From Allodiplogaster sudhausi (taxonomy: Eukaryota; Nematoda; Chromadorea; Rhabditida; Diplogasteridae): 64,000 nucleotides of DNA. The notes under the pieces are model-generated. The model was not told the DNA's origin. It saw only the letters and a program-made list of their open reading frames with translations, and made no database searches. Where the stretch lies: NCBI GenBank assembly GCA_945643635.1, contig CALZFC010000062.1, positions 1,767,501 to 1,831,500 of the forward strand. The letters run 5' to 3'. Both the position numbers and the translations under genes were made by a program. Shown here piece by piece: positions 27,165 to 38,825 of this stretch (positions within the stretch are counted from its first letter, which is position 1; the number at the start of each line of letters is the position of its first letter).

Positions 27165-27618
27165 CCACAGGCCTTGACCTGATCCGCGGCCGCAGCTGGC
27201 ACATCTCGTCGACGTCTGCTGTCAATAACATGGCTGGCATTCAAAGTGCCCTGGACTGGCTCACCAACGCCATCAAGGAGCAACTCGAGCAGACGTAAGT
27301 TGTTGCTTTGTTTTTATTGCTTATTGTTTTACGTATTCATTTAATTCAATTTCTTATTAACCTTTTCATTGTTACTTTGTGTGAAGATATTTCTTCTGAA
27401 ATTTCTCGTTTTCATCTTTATTATCAGTGATTGCACATTTATTCAACTAATTAAAAAATACGGTCCATGATTTTTTTTATGTGGTAAGAAAAAGAATAGA
27501 CAGATAATGTTAATTTATCCATTTATTTATTTTAAATCGTAAATAAAAGAATGATTAGACTGGAACCAACTGTACTGTGAAGCGTACTCTCTCTTTCTCG
27601 TTGTTTAGATCCAGCTGA
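24895..27618 (+). CDS. ARL6: ADP-ribosylation factor-like GTPase 6 (ARL6/BBS3)
   Basis: ARL6 is the small GTPase that recruits the BBSome coat to membranes for ciliary membrane-protein traffic (BBS3 in humans). Exons: 24895-24984, 25127-25174, 25287-25368, 26363-26502, 26789-26864, 27171-27294 and 27609-27618, all in phase, giving about 189 residues (human 186). Visible G motifs are the P-loop GLDNSGKT (split by intron 1 after the Lys), VPTVG of switch [15 protein letters not shown] for switch II (the DMSGQG form is typical of ARL6), LANKNDLTD for the NKxD motif, and STSAV near the end. Met-Gly at the start is the usual ARF-family N-terminus, and residues 3-12 could form the amphipathic membrane helix. 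The last exon supplies only three codons and the TGA. Intron 3 and intron 4 hold GA arrays, and intron 5 is a long CT array ending at the exon 6 acceptor. The exon 4 acceptor is a weak TTAAG. Presence of ARL6 implies ciliated sensory cells. Confidence 0.94.
26935..27166 (+). repeat. CT array abutting ARL6 exon 6
   Basis: About 230 bp of CT repeats with CCCTCTC and CTCATCTCTCA variants. A unit of roughly 90 bp appears duplicated (compare 27000-27060 with 27080-27140). It ends in CACCACAG, the acceptor of ARL6 exon 6, so it doubles as the polypyrimidine tract. Confidence 0.75.
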
Positions 27619-27760
27619 TGTTCGACGAAGGCACCTGCCCCTTCTTCATAATCACCATCGCTTGCGACATCATTTCGTCCATCTTTATTTTTTTATTCAT
27701 GACAATGAAATGAGAAAACTATAACGCAATTTATCACACGAAAAGCTGACACTGTTATCG

Positions 27761-27766
27761 AATAAA
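27761..27766 (+). promoter_or_regulatory. AATAAA polyadenylation signal candidate (ARL6)
   Basis: A perfect AATAAA about 145 bp after the ARL6 stop codon, a typical distance for a short nematode 3' UTR. Confidence 0.6.
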
Positions 27767-27865
27767 TTGAACGGTAGATCCAACCAGAAGGCAGAGAGGA
27801 AAAAGAGAAACTTATTGTCCCCAAGAACAACAGAGCTGACCGGTAACTCATCAAGAGATTGTAGA

Positions 27866-27912
<47 letters not shown>

Positions 27913-28202
27913 GACAGAGAGAAGGTGTGAGAAGTGGAGGGAGAGAAACAGAGAGTAACAAAGATACAAAGAGAGAGAAGGAGGATGTGAGATAGAATGA
28001 ATGTGATAAATAGAGAGCAAAAGATATGAAATGGCGATCAGTATGCAATCAGCGGAATCATAGTCCAGAAGTTGGCTGCTCGCTTCTGGTCGTTAATGAG
28101 TCCACGGCTCATTTTTGTGTTCTATCCCTCTCTGTCTCTCTGTCTCTCTGAACTCTCTTTCCTCTCTCTTATCTCTCACTATTTATGTCCTTCTCTACGT
28201 CG

Positions 28203-28236
<34 letters not shown>

Positions 28237-29503
28237 TTCACTCCAGTTCCTTATATCGCCGTTTCTCTCTACCTCCCCCTCTCCACCCTCTAATCGCTTT
28301 TCAATTCAGCTTCTGCAGGTCGCTGCTACTCATTTCTTATCACGTTTACTTTTCTCTCCTTCGATGTCTCTCCGCTCCCCATGCTTAATCATTCGTCTTC
28401 TTCTTTTGTCTCTCTTCCTCCTCACTCCCCCTCTCTTTCCTTCTCTATTCTACTCTCTCTCTCTCTCTATCTGTCTCTCTCCCTCTCTCTCCTTATGCGT
28501 CACTTCACCCTCTCTTGCTCGCCATCCTCCGTGCTCCTTCTCCCGGTTACCATTCGCTTTTCGCACGATTTAATCAGCGTATTTAGTTCAAATAAATACA
28601 ATCATGTAATTTATTTTAACGTTTTTTTAATTCCCAACCAAACTTCACCATAAATGATCTAGTGCAACTCTAGAGAATCCAATCATTGCTTTTAGTGCCT
28701 TTTGTAGGAATGGAAGAGCACCTGGAAGTCCCTTTTGCAAGACTCCTTTGATATGACTTGTAGCCATCAGCTAGCTTTCTTTTATTCTTGTCTCTTTTTC
28801 TCTCTCTCCAATTCTCATTGTGTCTCCTTTTCTCAATATCACTCTCTTCTTCTCTCTCCCTCTTTATTTCTCATTCTATCGCTAACCTTACCAAGCACTA
28901 TATCATCACTATATTTCCCTGCCTCTTTTCATGCTCGACTTTGATGCTTACCGCCCGCTCCCTATCTCCACTTTATCATCTCTGATCTGCCTCTCTCTCT
29001 CTCACTCTCTCTCTCTCTCTCTCTCTGCTCACGACTAATTGATAGTCCAATAACTCTGTACTTGTGGATGGTTGCTTGGCTGGCTCTCCTCCTCTGCTCA
29101 CTGCAATCATCCATCGATAATCTTGCTTCATCCCTTCCTAGAATCAGGAAGAAGGAGAATCAAATTCGAAAAATGTATATTTACATAAATATCTTAATTA
29201 TTTTATGCGACTGATGTATGTACTTAGATCGAGAATGTTCATAACCGGCACAGACATTTTTGCAAGCAGCGCACTACAGTAAACTTCTGAATTCAAACAA
29301 AAAATGAAAATAACACCTCCTTTCTGGACGGCGTTACTTCGCACGAAATAGAAGAAGCGGTGTGGATAGCACCTCTTTGGAGGCAAGAGAGCTTCAGCCC
29401 TGCTTTCGTATGCTCTCTATATCGTTACTCACCTTGCACGATCTCTCCCTCTCTCTTTCTCTCTCCCTCTCCCTCTTCCTCGCCCTCTCCCCCCCCCTCT
29501 CCC

Positions 29504-29558
<55 letters not shown>

Positions 29559-30129
29559 TTCAATTTCACACCGTTGCCTCGGAAGCCTTTGAGAGCTCAA
29601 TTAACAACTGGGTGTTGTTCGAGAGAAGCAAGAGAATGCGAATTCCAAAAAGCTCTATGAAAACGAACACACATAGCAGAAAGTTGTGGAATCAGGAGAG
29701 CGAGAAAACAAGAGAGGTGGCAGACTATAGAGCATGGTAGAGTGAGAGAGGAGCAGACATACAGAAAGAGAAAGAGAATCAGAGAAATTGAGAAACATTC
29801 AAATATGTTCACGTTGTTCACATTGCCTCGTCGGCTCACAGATTGTAAAGGCTTCTGCCCTTGGCGAGCAGTACATCTGCTTGCTGCGCTTCTCCTGACA
29901 TCTTCTACCCAAGTTAGATGAGAGGGGGAGGGCTAGAGGAAAGAGGGGAGAAGAGAGAGAATAGGGTCAGAGAGACAGAGAGGGAGAGAGCGGGGAGAGA
30001 GTGGAAAAAAGAATACGAGGGGAAAAGCAAGAGACCCTGAGAAAGAGACAGTGATGTTCACAAGCGTTTCATTTTTTCGCAGTTTGCAGCAGACGTTCTC
30101 CCTCTCTCCCCTCCCTATATATCATCCTT

Positions 30130-30160
<31 letters not shown>

Positions 30161-30178
30161 CCGATCCCATTTCAATGA

Positions 30179-30230
30179 GAACATGTTGATATCCATGTCA
30201 TATACGAACATGTTGATATCCATGTCATTC
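30179..30230. repeat. 27-bp tandem duplication upstream of pal-1
   Basis: Two adjacent copies of a 27-bp unit beginning GAACATGTTGATATCCATG. The copies are nearly perfect over their full length. Each contains ACATGT and GATATC palindromes. Confidence 0.8.
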
Positions 30231-31541
30231 TGGCGATGGCCATGTCTCGCCCGCTGGTCGAATACAATAGGACGAGACCGTTCCCGTCAACGCCCGTCCC
30301 TCGGCTCCCCATTCGCCGGCCGACTTAGTCCTTCCAAGCCCAATTTTCCTCTCACTCTCTCTCTCTCTCTCTCTACCTCTATGCCCCGCCCCTTCCCCTT
30401 CAGAACAGTCCCACCCTCTCTCATCTACTCATTTCCTCTCACTCTTACAACCAGGCGTGTCCGCGTTTTATAACTGGTAATATATTTTTTCGAGCCTACT
30501 TTTATTGTTTATGGCGGAAGAAACAATGTTATTGGCTGCAATAATTCTGCATTCTGCCCTAGGCAGCTTCCGTTTAATTACAACGTGCAGTAATAACTAA
30601 TTCACCTTTCGAAAATAGAGCGTCCTTTCTCTCTCTTAACATTTACTGCTGCTTAAGGTCTTTAAGCTCACGGAGGGTTAGAAAATGTAGAATTCAGACC
30701 CTTCTGTCCCACCAAAAGCCTCCGCGAGATAGTATAAAGATATACACTTGACTACCGTAATCCGCCTGGAAAGGGGTGAAGGCTGCTCGAGAGCTTCATC
30801 CTTTTGTCTTCCGATGCAAATGAAGGGGATCTTTTCATTTTGCCGATCCCGAAGGCTATCTCTCTTTCGCTCTCTACCTTCCATCTCTTTCTCCCTCATT
30901 CTTTTAAGCTCCATCCTTCTTTCTATGATCCTTGTCTCTCTCTATATCTCTCTGTCTCTACCTTTACATATTCCATATTTTTAACATCTGTCCGATTATG
31001 CATTTTTTGCAGTGATCGCGACAAAATAAATATAGCACTGTTTTGCCTCGGTATTGTTCGTAAATTTTGCTGAACCAGCAGCTGTTGAGAGAGAGAGAAA
31101 GAGAGAGACAGACAAATAGAGAGCGATAAAGAGAGAGAACAAATAGAGCATGAGAAAGAGAGAGAGAGGAAGATAAGTAGAAAGAGAGAAAAAGAAAAAG
31201 AAGTTGTCACCCTTGTCACTGCTCCACGTTCTGTTCTATTCCTCTCTCTCTCTCTCCCGCACTTGGCTAAGCTTAGGCTACGGTATCCCCTCAGATTATA
31301 TAGTATGTAGTACTTAAGAAATAAGAAAGCTGACGAATGTAAGAGATGAAGCGAGAGAGAGAGAGAGAGAGAAGAAGAGGTATGTATGTATGTTATATAA
31401 AAAATAAAGAGTTTCAACAAAAATTTTGGGTTCATTCTTATGCTGGCAATCCGTGAGATCATGTGTATTTGTTCATAATTATTTTATTAATCATTAGAAA
31501 TAGTTATTGATTCTTAAAGTGTTTCCTTTCTCTTTCGCAGG

Positions 31542-33133
31542 ATGTCGTTCCTGAAAGTCGATCCGTCAAATGAAGATCTCCCGCATTCCTCTGGCGCCGA
31601 CTCTTCTCAGCTCCCTCCGCAACATCACTCGGCGCCGGCTCCGGCGTCCATCTGGCCGTCACCGACACCGTGGTTCTTTTCAACCGCGGCCGCTGCGGCT
31701 AACGTTGATCTGTCAGATTTTCTTCTATTTTTTTGCTTTAATTCTCTGTTAATTCTCGAAAATTTAACGACTTTACCTTTTGTTTCAATATTAATGTTAA
31801 TAACATGGTGAAATTTTCAAAATGGCGCATATTCAATATTACATTAACTGTCAATGGAGTTTATAAACCGCTTGAAACTTCCGTTTGAATTCCCGCATGA
31901 TCTTGTAACAAATTTTGGCTTTTCGCTAGCACAGTATTTCATCACAACGGACTAAACTTTTTGAATATTTTTCTCTCTGCCTCTCTTTTCTTCCCTCGAA
32001 TCTCATGCGCTGCTTGCCGCTTCGCACCTTTCTGGAAGAATGAGCTGTGCATAGAGAGAAATTGGTAAGGGTTGATGATTCGTTCAATTCTACCACACTA
32101 GTACAGGATGAATTCTTACTTTTCTTCAGTGATCTTTCTTGTTGGGATAATGTTAGCAAAAAATAAAATATGATTGTTTTCTCCATGGACAGCTCCTTTA
32201 AATTATTGGCTCCTTTACAGAAAGAAAAGCCCAGCTTGACCCGCCTCTCCTGATCCAATCTCACACAATGTCCTCGATATTTCTCGATCGGTCCAATCTC
32301 CATTGTTCCTGGCAGCGCTTTCATTCTTGCCGCTGCTGGTTTCTTTCCTTTGAAACAGATGAAAGTAGAGAATGCAGATAAAGTGAGAGAGAGAGAGAGC
32401 GAAAGAGAGAGCGCGCGAGAGAGAGAGAGAGAGAGATAAATAACGGCAATAAAAAAAGAGCGGGCTGAATAGGACTGTTCGGTGAGCGCAAGGGTGGGAA
32501 AGTTATGATACGGAAGAGGAGATCCAGCCGCGGAAGATACCCTTCTCTTCGTCTACCTTAATCCGGCTTACGTAATAAAGAGCGTTCTTGCGCCCCGAAG
32601 CGATCTCTCTTCGACTCTCTCTCTCTTTCTCTCCCTCTCTATCTCTCTCTTGCTCTCTCAATTTATACATCTCTATCTCTCTATATTCTCTCTTTCTCAC
32701 TCTTACTTCCTCTCTCACTCTTTTCGTACTCAATCCCTCCTTCTCTCTCAAGCATTCAGAGCTGTTTTCGGCATATTTTACGTTCAGCCGTCGCTTCCTT
32801 AGAAGGTGATTGCATGAGCCATTTGCATTTAACGCATTCCTGGGAACTAGCGAGAAGATGTGCAAGGAAGAGAATACTGTTGTCTAACAGTAAACTGTCT
32901 AACATTTGCACAACTTGTAGAAAAAGAAAGAAAAAGATCGAGAGACAGAGAGCGAGAGAGAGAGAGAGAGAGAAGGAGAGGGAGTGAGAGAAGCAAAGAA
33001 AGAAGGAGAGATATTTATAAACAGAGAGAAACGTCGTTCACCCTCTCTTGAAAGCCCATTTAAGCTGGTTTATATGGAGATCTGTCTTCTTCCATCCCTC
33101 AAACGAAAGTATTATTATGTTCTTTATCACTTT

Positions 33134-33171
<38 letters not shown>

Positions 33172-35474
33172 CTTCCTTCTTTCTCTCTCGCTCTCTTCTT
33201 TGTCTCCCGGAATTCCTCGCCTCATTGCTGTGCGGTGTCACTGACACTTTGCCATCTGGCCGTTGAACTCTCGCGGCACTTCTTTCATCATCCGCAATAC
33301 CAATGCTCTGGCAGCTTCATATCTCGGTCATTGTTACATTGTCTCTCTCACCCTCTCACTCACTCTCTCTTCTTTCTCTCTCTCTCTCCCTCCCTCTCTC
33401 TTTCTCGAGTGACAACCCCATACAGACCAACAGACAAACATTCCACCAAGACAGCGGCAGAGTATAGTAGTATCCCTCTAGCGTCAAACAACTCGAGAAA
33501 CGAATTGAAAAATTATAATACAAATTTTGAGAAACATATGCACGTCGGGCCTTCCCCGGGGCTATCCTAGTTGGGGGGGGGGGGGGCAAAAAAATTTTTT
33601 TTTCTAATTCACCCCAAATCGTGCACAGGGGGGTTTTAGGCCATGGGGAACACGAATATAATGTTCATTTTGTATTACTTTGTCATTTAACTAAGTTACA
33701 GTACTTTTACTTGACATATGTTTTGGCCGATTTCAGGTAAATTGCTGCTCGAAGGGGTTTTCAAACTTGTTAAACTCGAATATTACGTTCTTTTCGACTC
33801 ATCTCTATTCGTTAGTGCTTAATTGACACTATTTTAGTGTTTGGCACCTTTGACAACTGCTTAGTGCACGAGTTTAGATGAAAAGTAGGGGAAAAATGTG
33901 AAGTACTGTAACTTTGTTAAATGAAATTTTTTTGCAAATTGAACATTATATTCGTGTTCCCCACAGTCTAGAACCCAATATTCGTGTTCCCCATGGCCTA
34001 AAACCCCGCTGGGCACGATTTGGGGATTGAAAAATGAAAATATTTTGCCCCCCCCCCAACTAGGATAGCACCCTTCTCCCTTACCGTTCAAGATAAGTAA
34101 TATCTAACTAGATAACAAAAAGGAGAATGATGAGAAAGTCTGTTGTTGATAGAGTTCCAGCAGCTGATTCTGAGGAGGAGATCTCAAAGTCAACTTAAAG
34201 GAGATCCGAGGCGAATAAATAGTGTCTTGTTTTTTTCGCCTTATTTATTCGGGTTGTGCTAGAAACTTCGATTGCAAGTGTCCAGAAGACAAAAACCTTC
34301 ATGCCCTGAGGAAATTAACACTGCTTTCAACTTTGAATTCCCAAATATTTTATTTTCCCGCCATTTTCAAAAATTTTTAACAGAGCAACACCGTGGCCGC
34401 TGGGGCCAACCGAGTCATGCCTATGAATTGCATACATGTGGTGCGCGCAACCAACATTGGCCGGGTTTTTCATAACACGTAGGCTCACCTGGCAGTGGTG
34501 CAAACCACAAGCTTCTGGGGAGAGAGGCAAGGGGTAGTAGCACCATTTCTGTTGATTCTTTACTCCGTTCTTTTTATCATTCCGTCCAAATCCGTCAGGG
34601 ACTTCGTGGTAGGAGTTTTTCCCTTAAGGCCTCCTTTAAAAAGGAGCAGAAGAAGAAAATGTAAAGTCCAATAAAAGGGTACTAAAAGTGAAGAATAAAA
34701 AAGTGTTTGATATTGCAGCGAGAAGCCGCCGCCCATGATGAGTCTGCAGCACGTGGCCGCGGCGTCTGGCAACTCGCATCTAGACGCCTTCTCCGCGCCG
34801 ATGGTGTCTCTTTATCCACCGCCGGGGCCTGGCCCGATGCCGGCGCCGGCCCTCCCGAGATGGCCGCCAGACGACTCTGTCAAGTGGGGCGGCGGCGCCA
34901 TCCAGAGCGACGCCGCCTCCTATCCCTTCGCCTTCGCGCCCCATTCGCATCAAATTGGACAGGTGCTCACTATATGTACATATCTGTATGTTTTTTTCCA
35001 ATATTCTTAAGAAGTGCGTCAAGATCCTTGTTTGTGATTCTAGTAGAGCCTGTGAACCTGTTTTTCTCTTCCAGTTCACTCCCTACGATGCCTATCCTAG
35101 TACATCCATATCTAGCTCGTCCTATAAGGTTTTGTTCTTGACAGTTTTTTTATTTATAAAACGTACACTTTTACTTTAGAAAAATGTAAATATTTTTTTA
35201 CATATTTATATATAAATCAATTAGTAATATATATGAACATGTTCAAAATACTATATATATATATATATATGTATATATATAATATAACTTGTATTAGATG
35301 GAGCCATCCTCGCACGGCTACTACGGTATGATGGCCTATTCCGCAGCGGCGCAGTTTGGCGCAACCGCCAACGCGACGTCGATGGACGATATGAGGGACC
35401 TTAAAAGAGTAATTTTTGTCTCTTTTTGAAAATTTTTATTATTAGTATTTATATTTTTTATATCCTTCTTCGAG

Positions 35475-35507
<33 letters not shown>

Positions 35508-36285
35508 CAAGCCTAAAATTATTTTTGTATTGGTTAAATAGTAACATAAATAAGTACATAAAGTAATATTCTGAAGGCAACGGCGGTGGTCTCCGCTGCC
35601 ATCTCCGCGTCGACATCCGCGGCCGCCGCCGCTCGAGCAGCGTCCTTCTTTCGGACGCAGAAACACGAGCGGACCTCTCGACCACCGCATCGCACGGGTC
35701 CCGGCACGAATAGTCAGCTTATTCTATCTTCTTTTTCCAGTTCTTCCTTTTGCGTGGTTTATCTCTGTCTTCCTATTCTCCCCCATCCTTTCTCTTTCTT
35801 TGCTCATTTACTTCATCTTCTTTTTTTTGCCTTTTATCTCTATTTTTCTTTCGTTCCATGATCGCTTCTCACCTCTTCCTATTATCCCGTTTGTTATTTC
35901 GCCTTTCTTTGTTTATGACGTGCCGAATGTCAAAAATATGTCAAATGTCCTTTCCATTTCGCAATCAGAAGCTCCGCTTGTCTGCAAATACGGTTCACAC
36001 CTTGAAAAGGCCCTGTAAAATATTCATAAACCATTTTACGGTAGGCTTTAAACTCGCGTGTTCAAGCCTGATTTATGACCTCATTCTCTGAGGCTTCTCT
36101 TCATTTTTACGAAGGGGGAGGGGGTATAGCGATGTTTGAACAGCTTCCCAATCAGAAGCTGTGGCAGGAGGGAGAGAAAGACGGAGAGAGATGAACTGGC
36201 TCCTTCGCTTCCCTACTATTCATGCCAACTGCCGTCATTGCTATCGACAGTTATCAAAAAATTCCCTTTCTGTATCTCGTTTTTT

Positions 36286-36317
<32 letters not shown>

Positions 36318-36561
36318 ACTCTTTTGGTTTCACGCGTTCTCCCTCCACCCTCTCAATCGGCCACTGAAGAAGCCGCTATCAGCCACCGGCTTACTTGACG
36401 CTTCCATGATAAGGGAGCGGATGGCTTCAAAGGGCATTATGCTCTTTCCCTGCTTTCATTTCGATTCTTTCTCTCGTTCTCTCTCTCTTCTCTCTCTCTC
36501 TCTCTCGGTTTCTCTCTCTCTCTTTCTCTATTCTGCTCTCCCTCTCTTCTTTCTTTCTCTG

Positions 36562-36599
<38 letters not shown>

Positions 36600-36960
36600 G
36601 TGTCCGTATCAAAAGTAAAGAAGAAGAAAAAGAAATGATGCTACCGTCCGTTCAATCCTGACAGCTTCGTTGAAAGGACCCAGGGCTGACGAAGAAAATA
36701 GAGCGAAGGAGAGAGAGAGAGACAAAGATAAAAGGAGAGAGAGAAACGACTATAAAGTAAGTGAGAGAGAGAAAGTGAAAAAAGAGAGATAGATAGAGTG
36801 GAGATTCTACACATTTGCAAGCGTATGCCATTTCAACAACAGAATAAAACTAAAGAAAAAAAAACGCCTGATCTGATGTGAGAGACTTCTAACGATGAGT
36901 GAGAAACCCGACAATACTCAAGGTATGCCACGTATTGTGAGGTGTTCTCTCCCTCATGCT

Positions 36961-36991
<31 letters not shown>

Positions 36992-37652
36992 ACCTGTTAC
37001 AATATTGGACGTTGCTGATCAGTAGCCAATGATCAGTGAGACAGCGCGAATGCTGCTTTGTTTCGTGAGGAATGAGAGGGACGCTAGAGGGCAACAACTG
37101 AGTTTCTATGCCACTCATGCACATTCCGAGTCCTGCTCCTCATCTTTCCGGATTAAAGAGAACAGTCACATATTTAGAAAAGTATCAATTTGCAACAATG
37201 GCCAGCTGCAACATTTCTTCGAAAAAGACTAATCGGCTAATCCTGCGTCGGCTGATCGCTATCGTAGAGGGATTGACTTGGACGGTTGAGGACAGGGCGA
37301 AAGAATAGAGTAGGAGAGAGAGAGAGAGAGAGAGAGACTGAGAAAAGGGACAGAGAAGAAGAGATAGAGTGTGAGAGATACAGGAGAGAGAGAGAGAGAG
37401 AGAGATAAAAGATGGTAAAAGATGGAGTGCATGAAATGGCGCAACTATTTTGCCATGATAGCAATCATTCTATATCATCATAAAAGAGCGCATATTCCTT
37501 TATGCCAAGAGACTGGTGACGCCATAAAAGTTTTTAACACTCATCTGAAACTAACGGTTTAAAATTATCTTACTTTCCCTCTCTTTCTTTCTCTCCCCTC
37601 TCTCTTCCTTTCTCTCTCTCTCTCTCTTTATTTCTCTCCCTCTCTCTCTCTC

Positions 37653-37703
<51 letters not shown>

Positions 37704-38006
37704 GATGTCCGAGTGCGTACGGCCGACAAGTACCGTTCGGTGTACCACGACTCGATCCGCCTCGAGCTTGAGAAGGAGTTCCTTCTGTCTGAGTTCATCA
37801 CTGCCGATCGGAAGGCCGATCTCGCCCAGAAGCTCAATCTCACCGAGCGACAGATCAAGATCTGGTTCCAGAATCGGTGAGGCGACAATCTGTCTATTTT
37901 TCACCGCTCCAAAAGTTTTGCGTCTATTCCATAAAAAAGCAATCTACAAGTCATGTTTTTTTCCCGAAATTGGTTTTGGTTTTTTACTTCAGCTAGACAC
38001 AATATG

Positions 38007-38054
<48 letters not shown>

Positions 38055-38786
38055 GTTCTCTCTCACGCTTGTCTTCGCTTATTTCTTTATTTGCTGATCA
38101 GTTCCTTCTTATAAATATTCATTAAGGGTTTACGACTATGATTAGATTTGTTTGATACAGACAGAAACGACAGGATGAACGGGCGAGACGGTGAGAGGGT
38201 GGGTAAGGGAGGAAAAATGAGATAGAGAGAAGACGAGACTGAGAGACGCAGAGAAGCGAGCGGAGAGAGAGATGGAGAGGACCAAAGAAGCAGAGTAGCC
38301 AAGAGCATTTTTATCAGTATGAGCTGTGGCCGGTGGCGGCCGGGCGTGGGGCTTTTGATCGACACCGCTAATCCCCTGGCTATCTCTTTGTCTCTCTCTC
38401 TCTCTTTCTCTCTCTCTCTGTCCCTCTCTAACCCTAGTAAGCACACAAACTCTCTCTGCTTCTGGCTCACTCTCTCACACCACTCCGGAGAAGTCTAGCT
38501 TTCTGTTGGCAGCACTGAATCAGCAGTCTTGGTCAGTTCGAAATGTCGAATTCTCTCCTCGATCTTTCAGTCGACTTTCCACTTCTTTACTCCCAGCCAC
38601 CGATTTTGTCTCCTTCTTCTTCTTCTTCTTCTTCAGGTAAAGACTGCTCTCTCTCTCTAATTGCCGTGCCTTTACGAGCTGCAATCTGTGTTGTTGTGGT
38701 GGAGGAGAAGAGAGGGGGCTAAAAGGTATATAGATTGTCAGCGGTTTTATGACTGTAGCGAGGGAAACATTGGGAAACAGAGAAAC

Positions 38787-38825
<39 letters not shown>

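Larger units (their letters stand above)
27619..31541. other. ARL6-pal-1 intergenic region, CT-rich
   Basis: 3.9 kb without a recognisable gene. It carries GA/CT arrays near 27862-27930, 28130-28245, 28440-28490, 28985-29025, 29440-29565, 30120-30160, 30355-30375 and 31080-31200. A perfect tandem duplication lies at 30179-30230. The distal part should contain regulatory DNA of the homeobox gene. Long Ser/Leu frames are repeat artefacts. Confidence 0.6.
31712..34718 (+). other. pal-1 intron 1 (3.0 kb)
   Basis: A long intron filled mainly by GA/CT arrays (32385-32435, 32615-32730, 32938-33000, 33138-33190 and 33345-33410) and two inverted-repeat elements (33561-34069 and 34195-34639). The remainder is AT-rich with no exon-like segment that I can support. 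Confidence 0.55.

Noticed and set aside
34735..35010. Independent gene starting at the MMSLQHV methionines
   Set aside because: It joins in phase with the upstream and downstream pal-1 exons and has the Pro/Ala/Tyr-rich composition of a Caudal N-terminal region, so it is treated as pal-1 exon 2.
38161..38192. Micro-exon completing the homeodomain
   Set aside because: Its borders and phase fit, but the peptide (QKRQDERAR) does not restore Arg53 either and sits in low-complexity GA sequence. Kept only as a remark.
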